Notes: generated from the letters alone by a model not told the origin. A stretch of DNA of 24,344 bases from Prevotellaceae bacterium UBA4359 (GCA_002393555.1 DGSP01000024.1:1-24344); one strand, 5' to 3'. Shown: positions 7,869-15,311, counted from the stretch's first letter. Made by a program: numbers and translations.

Positions 7869-9113
7869 TCAATCCAGTTCCAGGTCACCGTCGAACACCT
7901 CGTGCCAAGGCAGGCCCTGCTTGTTCAGTTGCTCCATGAAGGGGTCGGGGTCAAACTCCTCCACATTCCACACGCCCGGACGCTTCCAGATGCCCTTCAT
8001 GAACATCATCGCGCCAATCATGGCAGGCACACCTGTGGTGTAACTCACGCCCTGCATGCCTGTCTCTTCGTAGGCAGCACGGTGGGAGCAGTTGTTATAG
8101 ACGTAGTAGGTCCTCTCCTTGCCGTCCTTCAGACCACGGATGCGGCAACCGATAGAGGTCTGACCTTCATAGTTCTCGCCCAGTTCCTGCGGATTGGGCA
8201 ACACAGCCTTGAGGAACTGCAAAGGCACAATCTTCACCTTCACGGGACCGCTGCCGTCAGCAGCCTCTGCGGTGTATTCGATTTCGTCGATGCGAGACAT
8301 GCCAATGTTCTGAATCACATCCAGATGCTTTAGGTACTGCTCGCCGAAAGTCATCCAGAAGCGGGCGCGCTTGATGGTCGGGTAGTTCTTCACCAGCGAC
8401 TCAATCTCCTCGTGGTGGAGCAGATAAGACTCCTTCGGACCTATCTCAGGATAAGTCAGCGGTTGGTGAATCTCCAATGGCTCCGTCTCCACCCACTTTC
8501 CGTTCTCCCAGTAGAGACCCTTCTGGGTGATTTCGCGGATGTTGATTTCGGGGTTGAAGTTGGTGGCAAACGCCTTGTGGTGGTCGCCAGCGTTGCAATC
8601 CACGATGTCGAGATACTGAATCTCGTCGAAGTGATGCTTGGCAGCGTAGGCCGTATAGATGGAAGTCACGCCAGGGTCGAAGCCGCAGCCGAGGATGGCG
8701 GTCAAACCTGCCTGTTCAAAACGCTCTTTGTAGGCCCATTGCCAAGAATACTCGAAGTGTGCCTCGTCCTTCGGCTCGTAGTTGGCCGTGTCGAGATAAC
8801 TCACCCCGCTCTGCAGGCAAGCCTCCATGATGGTCAGGTCCTGATAGGGCAGCGCCAGATTCATCACGAGGTCGGGCTTGAACTCACCAAAGAGTGCCAC
8901 CAGTTCTGGCACATTGTCAGCATCCACATGAGCCGTCTTGATGCTGCCCTTCGGCACCAGCCCCTTGTCCTCTATAGCCTTTGCCAACACCTTGCACTTC
9001 GACTCCGTGCGGCTGGCAATCATGATGTCAGTAAACACGTCGCTGTTCTGAGCGACTTTATGTGCAGCCACCGAGGCCACGCCTCCTGCACCGATGATAA
9101 GAACTCTTCCCAT
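7869..9113 (-). CDS. Carboxynorspermidine synthase (saccharopine dehydrogenase family)
   Basis: A cytosolic NADPH-dependent enzyme that condenses aspartate semialdehyde with a diamine to make carboxyspermidine or carboxynorspermidine, the alternative bacterial spermidine route. The ATG at 9113 (MGRVLIIGAGGVASVAAHK) gives 414 aa, in the family range. The N-terminal Rossmann motif is GAGGVA (8-13). Family-typical segments follow: SYLDTANYEP, WQWAYKERFEQAGLTAILG, GFDPGVTSIYTAYA, DCNAGDHHKAFATNFNPE, EFWMGFG-like RFWMTFGEQYL, and YTTGVPAMIGAMMFMKG near the end. These distinguish it from lysine-pathway saccharopine dehydrogenases. The partner decarboxylase is not in the window. It is the first gene of the operon, and its -7 promoter box lies about 30 bases upstream. 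Confidence 0.92.
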   Translation of the reverse strand: MGRVLIIGAGGVASVAAHKVAQNSDVFTDIMIASRTESKCKVLAKAIEDKGLVPKGSIKTAHVDADNVPELVALFGEFKPDLVMNLALPYQDLTIMEACLQSGVSYLDTANYEPKDEAHFEYSWQWAYKERFEQAGLTAILGCGFDPGVTSIYTAYAAKHHFDEIQYLDIVDCNAGDHHKAFATNFNPEINIREITQKGLYWENGKWVETEPLEIHQPLTYPEIGPKESYLLHHEEIESLVKNYPTIKRARFWMTFGEQYLKHLDVIQNIGMSRIDEIEYTAEAADGSGPVKVKIVPLQFLKAVLPNPQELGENYEGQTSIGCRIRGLKDGKERTYYVYNNCSHRAAYEETGMQGVSYTTGVPAMIGAMMFMKGIWKRPGVWNVEEFDPDPFMEQLNKQGLPWHEVFDGDLELD

Positions 9114-9143
9114 ATTATATAGATGTATAGTTGGATTTGGGTA

Positions 9144-9151
9144 CAAAGATA
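9144..9151 (-). promoter_or_regulatory. -7 promoter element for the carboxynorspermidine synthase-recA operon
   Basis: TATCTTTG on the minus strand matches TAnnTTTG exactly. Initiation would be near 9137, 24 bases before the ATG at 9113. No TTTG is seen about 20 bases upstream; that sequence is instead a simple repeat built on 'attcctaattcct'. Nothing else recognisable lies between here and the RNase H stop at 9303. Confidence 0.55.
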
Positions 9152-9283
9152 GTGTAAAATTAGGAATTAGGAATGAGGAGTCAGGAATTTTTTCACTTTT
9201 TTAGTGCTTCCGTCCCCCGATGTCCGTTTGCCTTTTGCTTCGGCTGCGTTCCTTGCCTCTCAAAAGGACTACTCCCATCCCCC

Positions 9284-9322
9284 GAAAAGGTGAAAAACAT
9301 ACTCAATGTTTTCCGCCTTTTC
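9284..9322 (-). repeat. Inverted repeat overlapping the RNase H stop codon
   Basis: GAAAAGGTGAAAAACAT (9284-9300) and ATGTTTTCCGCCTTTTC (9306-9322) form a 17-base stem with two imperfections. The RNase H stop codon lies in the loop. Minus-strand sequence after it is G-rich rather than T-rich, so it is not a classical intrinsic terminator, although it may protect the transcript 3' end. Confidence 0.5.
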
Positions 9323-10010
9323 GTCCAAAATCGGCAGGAATCTCTCCCCATTCCTCCGTTGGCCACTTGATGATGGGGTTTCGGTAGGGGTTCTCCCTCA
9401 GCCACTTCTCCGCCCGTTCGACGAGTTGGTACACCCCTTCGCTCTTCTCGTTCCGCTCTAAGGTGGTCTTACACTTCTTCCGCTTCACCCACAGTTGGGC
9501 GTTCACGCTGTCGCTATAGATGGGCATCGTGTCCAGCCCTTTCTGCTTCAGCAGTGCCAGGCCATGCACGATGGCAAGGAACTCGCCGATGTTGTTCGTC
9601 CCCCACACAGGGCCATAGTGAAATATCTCCTTTCCTGTGCGCAGATACACACCCCGATACTCCATCTTGCCAGGGTTGCCCGAACAGGCTGCATCGACGG
9701 CAATAGCCTCAGACCCTCCCCTCACCCTTTCTGTAGGGAGGGGATGGTCACTTTGTTCGCTTGTTTCTCCATTAGTTTCCTCATTGGCCGAGATACTACT
9801 CCCTCCCTGCTGTGAGGATGAGGGGAGGGTCTGTTTTTTCCGATAAGCCTCCCATCCCATCTCAAACGCCTCTTCTGCCTCCGCTTCCGTCTTGAATGCT
9901 TGGTATTTTGCTCCAGAGAAGCCTTCCACAGCCTCCTTGCAAGCCTCCCACGAGGTATAGACTCCATCCTCGGCTCCGTTCCAAACTACGTAAAACTTTT
10001 GTTTTGCCAT
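9303..10010 (-). CDS. Ribonuclease HI with N-terminal viroplasmin-like domain
   Basis: Expected to cleave the RNA strand of RNA-DNA hybrids. The ATG at 10010 (MAKQKFYVVWNG) gives 235 aa. Residues 4-50 form the small caulimovirus viroplasmin/RNase HI N-terminal domain that binds hybrids (KFYVVWNGAEDGVYTSWEAC, FSGAKYQAFKTEAEAEEAF). Residues 102-235 are the RNase H domain, with the catalytic set Asp106 (VDAACSGNPG), Glu143 (NIGEFLAIVHGL), Asp167 (YSDSVNA) and Asp227 (PADFGRKGG). The linker (about 60-100) is encoded precisely by a palindromic repeat (9710-9833), so it is probably a tolerated in-frame insertion. It lies 94 bases after the helicase gene and has its own -7 box, so it is likely transcribed at least partly independently of the RM-like cassette. 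Confidence 0.92.
   Translation of the reverse strand: MAKQKFYVVWNGAEDGVYTSWEACKEAVEGFSGAKYQAFKTEAEAEEAFEMGWEAYRKKQTLPSSSQQGGSSISANEETNGETSEQSDHPLPTERVRGGSEAIAVDAACSGNPGKMEYRGVYLRTGKEIFHYGPVWGTNNIGEFLAIVHGLALLKQKGLDTMPIYSDSVNAQLWVKRKKCKTTLERNEKSEGVYQLVERAEKWLRENPYRNPIIKWPTEEWGEIPADFGRKGGKH
9710..9833. repeat. Palindromic element inserted in-frame in the RNase H linker
   Basis: Terminal inverted repeats are perfect over 15 bases: CAGACCCTCCCCTCA at 9710-9724 and TGAGGGGAGGGTCTG at 9819-9833. A second, weaker complementary pair lies just inside (tagggaggg at about 9734 and ccctccctgctg at 9801). The 124-base element corresponds to residues 60-101 of RNase H, exactly the interdomain linker. The same 15-mer occurs at 752-766 inside the trmH-like gene. 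Confidence 0.75.
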
Positions 10011-10031
10011 CTGTCTCTTGCTTCTTTGGGG

Positions 10032-10039
10032 CAAAGGTA
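10032..10039 (-). promoter_or_regulatory. -7 promoter element for RNase H
   Basis: TACCTTTG on the minus strand matches TAnnTTTG. A TTTCTTG stretch ends 20 bases upstream (CTTG at plus 10060-10063) as a near-match -33. Initiation would fall about 15 bases before the ATG at 10010. Confidence 0.55.
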
Positions 10040-10104
10040 CGACATTTTTCTTAAATCTGCAAGAAACACTCGTCTGCTCTCATCTCATCGCCATATATCC
10101 CTGC

Positions 10105-12684
10105 TCAAACACCTGCGGATGGGGGAAACAAGACCTTCCGTTCTACCGTCGTGTCCCAGCCGCCAATCACCGAGTCCTTGTGCATGTCGATGCCCGTGTA
10201 GTTGAGGCTGCTGTCTTCATATCGCTTGAACTTATACACCGCATCGTTCATCAGTTCGCTGTTGAACACGTTGAGGCTCACCAGCAAGTCGAAGTCACTG
10301 ATGCTCAGCCCCGTCACCTTGCGGAACAGTTCGGGTTCCAAGTTCACAATCACATCTTTGAGCGAATACTCGCGGAAATCCGTCAAGTACATGAACACGG
10401 GAATGCGTGTGGCAAACTTGATGAGTTTCTGCTGAATCTCCTTGCGCTTGCTCTTATACTCCTTTTCCGCCTCCGTCAGTTCCTTCTTCTGCTTCGGCGT
10501 GAGGTTCTCGCCCTGTTCGCGCTTTGTCTTCTTCACCTGTTCACTCTTGTTGATGATGGTCTCGATGTCCTGATTCAGCGAACGGAAACCCTCAATGTTC
10601 ATCAGCGCCTTCATTGCTTCAGGCGAGTTCATCAACCGGCTCAGCGTGGTGTTGTCCACGTTGACCAGCACCGCACTCTCCCACCTTCGGGCCAGCAGCG
10701 TGGCGGTCGTGCCGCTCATCGCCATGTCGAGAATGCCTGCCGCATCAATCTCCTTCATCGAACTGCCGTCATAGGCCAGCACAGGCAAGAAGCGAATGAA
10801 CTCCTCCACCTTCTTCTCGGGGTTCGGCTCGTGCAGGTTCAGTTGGCAACTATACTCCTCCACCTGTCGCAAGGCACGGTTGGGCGCAAAGTCGAACACA
10901 TAGCAGTAAGGCTTCAAGATGACCTCTTTGCCCCATTCGTCGCGTGTGACCCAGGGCGACTGCACCCGAAACGCCGCCTGAAAATACGTCTCTGGCGAAC
11001 GGGCATTGCGCAGCATCAGGATGCCCGTCCAGGGCCGCACCGTCACACCCGTGGAGAGTTTGCCGCACGAGAGCGTGATGGTCTTCGTCTGCCGTGGGTC
11101 GCCCTCCGCCTGCATCGCCTCATAGACAGGCACCACCGCTTCGGCACCCATCCCTGCCTCGTTGCCAGCCGCCACCACCACTTCGTAGTCGTGATAGAAG
11201 CGGTTAATGGGCTTTGCCATCAGCCGTTCCATCGCCTTGCAGGCCGCCACCGAGGGCAGAAACCAGTAGGTGTGTTGCAGATAGCCGTGCAGACGCACAT
11301 CGCTGAAGGGCATGGGCGGCCGTTCCTTTCCCTGCTTCAGTTCGGTGATGATGTTCTCCTTGTAGGCCCCTCGGATAAGGTCGAGCCACTTCTGCACATG
11401 CTCCTCATGCACGAAGCCCCGTTCGTCGGCACGGAAAAACTCATTCAGGTCGAACTCGTCAAACTCCCCTTGGTTGGCCACCTCCTTGATGCTGTCGGGC
11501 AGTTGATAGGTCATCATCACCATCTTGGGCAGCGACTTGTAGGGGTTCGGCCTCCCCTTCGTTTCGGGGTCAGTGTCCCACTCCTCCTTCGCCCGTTGCT
11601 CGTCCGAGTAAGTCCAGTTGTAGATTTGCTCCTCGATGAACTCGCCCGTGCTGATGGCCCGGAAGGGTGTGCCAGACAGGTAGAGGTAGGAACGGGTGGT
11701 GAGCGGCATCAGTTCCTCATCGTAGAGTTCACGGCTGTCCAGTTCCTTGCGGTCGGTAGCATCCTCCGCCATCAGTTCGCCCATCTCCACCGCACGAGCC
11801 AGTTGCTCCACGTCCTGCTTGTTGTAGAAGTCCTTGGCATGCTTGCCCCATGCGCCATAGTGATACTCGTCCAGCACGATGCAGTCCCACTCCACCTCCT
11901 GAATCCACTCGTTGGTCGCCTTGATGCCACCAGCCGCATTGCGTCCCAGCACATCCTGAAAGGAAGCAAAGCACACGAAGGGCTTTCGTTCGTTCACCCG
12001 ATTGAACTGCGCATTCTCCCCTTTCTCGCAGAACTGCCAGCCCTCAAAGTCCCGATGCGTCAGCAGATCCTCCTTCCATGCCGTCTTCACCGCCGGTTTG
12101 AAGGTGAGCACCAAGAGCCGCTTCCAACCCATGCGCAGCGCCAACTGATAGGTGGTGAAGGTCTTGCCGAAACGCATCTTGGCGTTCCAGAGGAAGTGCG
12201 GAATCAGGTGGGGCGACCCCGCCTTTCCTGTCCGTCCAGCAGCCCGTTCCTCCCGATAGAAGGACTCGAAGTAAGTGGCAGTCTTTGCCACCGCAGCCGC
12301 CTGTTCGGGACGCATGGCGAACACCTCCGTGCGCTCCAGCATCGTCTCGCTCCCAGTCTTCACCGCCTTGATGGCACGTTCCACATCGCGGACGGAGCAG
12401 CGGAACCACTCGCCCTCGGGGTTGTAGAAACCAGCCCCACGCAGCACCCGATGCACCGCATGGTCGTCGAACGAAGTGCCGTCCGCCTTCATGGCAGAGC
12501 GCATCAACACGATTTTGTATTTCAGATGAGCAGTCCTGCACTGCTCCGCCACCCGCTCCTCAGCGGTTCGCACAGTGTAGCCCACCTTCAGCAGCCCGCG
12601 ATGCGACGGCACCTCGGGCAGTTCGTAAGCATAGATGGAAGGTTGCCCCTCCACTCTGGCCTGTAGTAGTTCTGTTGTTGCCAT
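10105..12684 (-). CDS. GIY-YIG-like/SF2 DEAD-box helicase, putative restriction subunit
   Basis: An 859-aa two-module protein, probably the DNA-translocating and cleaving component of a restriction-type system. Residues 16-100 resemble GIY-YIG nucleases of the T5orf172/MUG113 type: IYAYELPEV, then LLKVGYTVRTAEERVAE (31-47), DDHAVHRVLRGAGF (73-86) and a closing GEWFRC. The usual catalytic Glu position (E-x2-x-H) appears as Asp. An SF2 helicase follows: motif I KMRFGKT (169-175), motif II DEYH (272-275), motif III YLSGTPFRA, and a motif VI-like YFQAAFRVQSPW. The last 200 residues include a charged coiled segment (KKTKREQGENLTPKQKKELT). It follows two methyltransferases and a four-helix-bundle gene on the same strand, separated from the latter by a CTAG tandem. 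No separate PD-(D/E)XK nuclease was seen. The restriction role is inferred from neighbours and domain pairing. Confidence 0.85.
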   Translation of the reverse strand: MATTELLQARVEGQPSIYAYELPEVPSHRGLLKVGYTVRTAEERVAEQCRTAHLKYKIVLMRSAMKADGTSFDDHAVHRVLRGAGFYNPEGEWFRCSVRDVERAIKAVKTGSETMLERTEVFAMRPEQAAAVAKTATYFESFYREERAAGRTGKAGSPHLIPHFLWNAKMRFGKTFTTYQLALRMGWKRLLVLTFKPAVKTAWKEDLLTHRDFEGWQFCEKGENAQFNRVNERKPFVCFASFQDVLGRNAAGGIKATNEWIQEVEWDCIVLDEYHYGAWGKHAKDFYNKQDVEQLARAVEMGELMAEDATDRKELDSRELYDEELMPLTTRSYLYLSGTPFRAISTGEFIEEQIYNWTYSDEQRAKEEWDTDPETKGRPNPYKSLPKMVMMTYQLPDSIKEVANQGEFDEFDLNEFFRADERGFVHEEHVQKWLDLIRGAYKENIITELKQGKERPPMPFSDVRLHGYLQHTYWFLPSVAACKAMERLMAKPINRFYHDYEVVVAAGNEAGMGAEAVVPVYEAMQAEGDPRQTKTITLSCGKLSTGVTVRPWTGILMLRNARSPETYFQAAFRVQSPWVTRDEWGKEVILKPYCYVFDFAPNRALRQVEEYSCQLNLHEPNPEKKVEEFIRFLPVLAYDGSSMKEIDAAGILDMAMSGTTATLLARRWESAVLVNVDNTTLSRLMNSPEAMKALMNIEGFRSLNQDIETIINKSEQVKKTKREQGENLTPKQKKELTEAEKEYKSKRKEIQQKLIKFATRIPVFMYLTDFREYSLKDVIVNLEPELFRKVTGLSISDFDLLVSLNVFNSELMNDAVYKFKRYEDSSLNYTGIDMHKDSVIGGWDTTVERKVLFPPSAGV

Positions 12685-12734
12685 AAGCAGTTTTGTTTAT
12701 GGCTCCTCGGTTTTGTGGGAGTTTTTCGGGGCTT

Positions 12735-12838
12735 CTAGTCTTTCTAGCCTTTCTAGTCTTCCTAGCCCTTCTAGAAAATCTAGCCCATCTAGATAGGCTA
12801 GAAGGGCTAGAAAAACTAGAAAGACCAGACAGACCTGA
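12735..12838. repeat. 9-bp CTAGNNNNN tandem array forming a hairpin
   Basis: CTAG occurs at 12735, 12744, 12753, 12762, 12771, 12780, 12789, 12798, 12807 and 12816, an exact 9-base period for ten copies. Two degenerate units follow in phase (CCAG at 12825, CCTG at 12834). Spacers on the left are pyrimidine-rich (tcttt, ccttt, tcttc, ccctt) and on the right purine-rich (atagg, aaggg, aaaaa, aaaga), so the array folds back on itself. It fills the gap between the four-helix-bundle gene and the helicase gene. CTAG is usually a rare tetranucleotide in bacteria. Confidence 0.9.
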
Positions 12839-12853
12839 CAAGCCTCCCAAGCA

Positions 12854-13540
12854 CTACCCCTCCTTCTCTTTCAATATCCTTTCCAGTTCCGCTATCCGCC
12901 TGTTGGCAGCATCCAGTTCCTGCTTCAGCCGGGCTATCTCCTCCCGCTGATTCGTTCGGTAGCCCAGTCGGGCGGCAGTCATGCGTTCCTTGATACCCCC
13001 TTCGGTGATAAACTCCTGCTCACGCTGCTTTTGATAGGTGGTCATCATCCTATCTACCATGTGGCAGAGGGTCAGGGCAATGTTCGCCATCTCCTCTGCC
13101 GTCCATTTCTCAAAGAAGGGTTGGTAACTGTCGATGCTGTTGTGTTGGCGGCAGAACTTGAGCATGCCGTCATAGCGAGCATGCCCCACTTCCCAGCGCG
13201 ACAGGTGGCGCGAAGTGAGATAGTCCTCATAGTCTTCTTTCAGTTCCTTCATGCTGCTGCGAGCCACATTCAGAAGTTTCAGTTCCATCTCCATCGAGGT
13301 GACTCCGTCGGCAGAGCCTTCCACGATGTTCTGCTTGCCCGAACGAGCCGCCTGCACCATTTGGTCGATAGTGCGGTCGCCTCGCGTGAGGAAGCGTTTG
13401 GTGAAGGCGAAGGTCATTTGATAAAGCACATTCGCCTTCTGATAGAAGTAGAGTCCTTCCCAATTAGCCTGTTTGCGCAACACCTGCTTTTCGGTCGGGT
13501 TGTCTTGGGATGATTGAGGTGTTTCGTTGTCCATTCTCAT
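12854..13540 (-). CDS. Four-helix-bundle protein with C-terminal suffix domain
   Basis: A 228-aa, mostly helical protein. Residues about 25-165 resemble four-helix-bundle proteins of the 23S rRNA intervening-sequence/S23 type: VLYQMTFAFTKRFLTRGDRT, then QAARSGKQNIVEGSADG (64-80), LLNVARSSMKELKEDYEDYL. The tail REQEFITEGGIKERMTAARL resembles the 'suffix' extension known in some of these proteins, followed by a coiled coil (about 195-228, EEIARLKQELDAANRRIAEL). Biochemical function is unknown; in this setting it may be an accessory or scaffolding subunit. The ATG at 13540 is chosen because a strong -7 box lies at 13554-13561; the ATG at 13534 is equally possible. An earlier in-frame start would precede the promoter. 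The gene lies between the Eco57I-like methyltransferase and the helicase on one strand. Confidence 0.75.
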   Translation of the reverse strand: MRMDNETPQSSQDNPTEKQVLRKQANWEGLYFYQKANVLYQMTFAFTKRFLTRGDRTIDQMVQAARSGKQNIVEGSADGVTSMEMELKLLNVARSSMKELKEDYEDYLTSRHLSRWEVGHARYDGMLKFCRQHNSIDSYQPFFEKWTAEEMANIALTLCHMVDRMMTTYQKQREQEFITEGGIKERMTAARLGYRTNQREEIARLKQELDAANRRIAELERILKEKEG

Positions 13541-13553
13541 TGTGTTTTGAAGA

Positions 13554-13561
13554 CAAAGATA
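13554..13561 (-). promoter_or_regulatory. -7 promoter element for the four-helix-bundle/helicase genes
   Basis: TATCTTTG on the minus strand, an exact TAnnTTTG match. The predicted start is only a few bases upstream of the ATG at 13540, giving an almost leaderless message. No good -33 is visible. It suggests separate control of these two genes from the methyltransferases. Confidence 0.5.
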
Positions 13562-13669
13562 CAACTTTCTTCTCAATCCAAGCAATGAATTCCCACAAAA
13601 TGCCAAAGAGCGCCTTTGTTTTTGTTTTCTTTCCTTATCCTCTCTTACCCCCCTTCACAGCCTCAAAAC

Positions 13670-13734
13670 AGGTGTGACTCACACCTATGGTAGGGGTCTG
13701 ACTCACACCTATGGCATAGGTGTGACTCACACCT
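13670..13734. repeat. 24-bp repeat in three copies with AGGTGTGACTCACACCT palindromes
   Basis: TGACTCACACCT occurs at 13675, 13699 and 13723, an exact 24-base period. The first (13670-13686) and third (13718-13734) copies contain the full palindrome AGGTGTGACTCACACCT; the middle one has a degenerate left arm (aggggtctg). It lies in the 250-base gap between the Eco57I-like methyltransferase stop and the start of the four-helix-bundle gene. A matching single palindrome lies at 527-543. No other feature was seen in this gap except the -7 box. Confidence 0.8.
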
Positions 13735-13789
13735 GTTTCGAGGTTGTGGAAGAGTCGTTTTAGTGCATCTTCCCATCGCCTCATTCTAC

Positions 13790-15304
13790 CTATTCCATCG
13801 GACGTATCATGCTCTCGATAAAAGCCACCTCCTCGTCCGTCAATCCGTACTTCTGATAGAGCATCTCGTCTGTCCACGGATGAGAGAAGTCTTGGAGGGG
13901 GACGACCCAAAACACCGACTTGGAAAGGTTGATAGAACTCATTGTGACTAACAATAGAAAGCGGACAAACTTTGTGTAGAGATAACTTAGAAGATTATCT
14001 GCATATTCTTTTTGTTCATAATTTCCAATGATGAAATAGGAATGTGTGCAGACTTCTTTGGGACCAATAACACGTGTTGAGGCAGTCAACACACGATACA
14101 TTCCATCCTTTCCTGGTTCACCAGCATGTTCTGCACTCACTTTCCCCATAACAATCTTATATGTATCTATACACTCAACTCCCTTTTGAATCTCTTTTCT
14201 GCTTATGTATGATTCTCCGTCACTTGAATGAAGGGTTAAAGCATTTTCAAAAAAAGTATCCTTTCCTCGATAATTAGTTGGTAAACCATAAGGGCATAAA
14301 GAAGATACTATCTGCGACAAAGCAGATTCTTTCATCGCCTTTGTTTTGTGCAGGATGCTGACAGCATCATTGTATCGAACAAGCACCGGGAATTCATTCA
14401 GCGGTCTAACTAACTTGTCTTCTTTACCCGCCTTTATGTTTGTAAAACTACAATCACCAGCATGGTCTCTATCCCATAGAAAATAGCAAACTCCACCACT
14501 TATGCTGTTTTGTGGGAAACACTCTTTTGCATTGGCATAATCGACAAGTACACGAATGCGTCCATCATTCATCATTTTCTCTCTAAAATCTTCAAGTTGC
14601 TTCATTCCGCCAGAGAACCAACGTGAAGGCACTATCATTGTCAAAAAACGTGGATTCAGTTTCATGGCTTGATGGACGAAAAGGTCGTATATGGGCTTCG
14701 CTTGTTTACCAGCTCCACCTGTTTCCAACTGATACGGAGGATTCCCTATAATTACGTCAAACTTCATATTATTAAATAATGTGTGTGGTTTGTCTGTGTG
14801 AATAAACTCGTAGGCATATTGTTCGGCTTGGTCGCCTCGGTCATAGACTTCTTGCGAGGCTCCGCAGTAGCGGCACTTGCCATTTGCCCACGTGTGGCGG
14901 AGCGGACGATAGTGGATGTTGCCATCCACGGTGTCGAAGCGGCAGACACTGAAAGGGCTGTCGGCATTCTTGGAACAATAGACACTTCGGCGCGAGAGGT
15001 GGGCAGTCAACTCGGTGATGGCGATGCCGAACACCTGCTTGCGCAAGATATGCTCGATGCGCTCCTGGCGGTCGGGCATCTGCGTCTCCAACCCTCGGTC
15101 GAGCCGCTTGACAATCTCGCGGAGGAACACGCCCGACTTCGACACAGGGTCGAGAAAGGTAGTGGTGGGCGACTCGAACAACTCTTGCGGCAAGAGGTCG
15201 AGCACCTGATTGGCCAGCGACGGCGGCGTGAACACCTCGTCGTTGCTCAGATTGGCCAGGCAGTTGAGCACATCAGGATTGTACGTATCACGTTTCATGG
15301 ACAT
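13790..15304 (-). CDS. Eco57I-like N6-adenine DNA methyltransferase
   Basis: Expected to methylate adenine N6 in a specific DNA site using SAM. The ATG at 15304 (MSMKRDTYNP) gives 504 aa; the ATG at 15298 is an equal alternative. An earlier start would run into the palindromic repeat. Motif X is NDEVFTPPSLANQVLD (21-36). Motif I is LDPVSKSGVFL (51-61), a variant of DPxxGxGxFL. Motif IV is NPPY (188-191, DVIIGNPPYQ). A CRYCG pair (144-148) after HTW may bind zinc. The target-recognition region is C-terminal. Residues about 172-453 are encoded by markedly AT-rich DNA compared with both flanks, which suggests replacement of the specificity segment by recombination. It lies between a second MTase-like gene and a four-helix-bundle gene. 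Confidence 0.9.
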   Translation of the reverse strand: MSMKRDTYNPDVLNCLANLSNDEVFTPPSLANQVLDLLPQELFESPTTTFLDPVSKSGVFLREIVKRLDRGLETQMPDRQERIEHILRKQVFGIAITELTAHLSRRSVYCSKNADSPFSVCRFDTVDGNIHYRPLRHTWANGKCRYCGASQEVYDRGDQAEQYAYEFIHTDKPHTLFNNMKFDVIIGNPPYQLETGGAGKQAKPIYDLFVHQAMKLNPRFLTMIVPSRWFSGGMKQLEDFREKMMNDGRIRVLVDYANAKECFPQNSISGGVCYFLWDRDHAGDCSFTNIKAGKEDKLVRPLNEFPVLVRYNDAVSILHKTKAMKESALSQIVSSLCPYGLPTNYRGKDTFFENALTLHSSDGESYISRKEIQKGVECIDTYKIVMGKVSAEHAGEPGKDGMYRVLTASTRVIGPKEVCTHSYFIIGNYEQKEYADNLLSYLYTKFVRFLLLVTMSSINLSKSVFWVVPLQDFSHPWTDEMLYQKYGLTDEEVAFIESMIRPME

Positions 15305-15311
15305 GTTTTTT

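Noticed and set aside
10018..12666. Long open frame on the plus strand opposite the helicase gene (about 880 codons)
   Set aside because: It is the antisense shadow of the helicase gene. The translation is low-complexity His/Leu/Arg-rich with no motifs, while the minus strand has full SF2 helicase motifs.
13670..13734. CRISPR array
   Set aside because: Only three units with a 24-base period and palindromic cores; no unique spacers and no cas genes in the window.
13635..13910. Possible small gene with repeated GVSHT peptide on the minus strand
   Set aside because: The peptide repeat is just the 24-bp DNA repeat translated, and the frame overlaps the end of the Eco57I-like methyltransferase.
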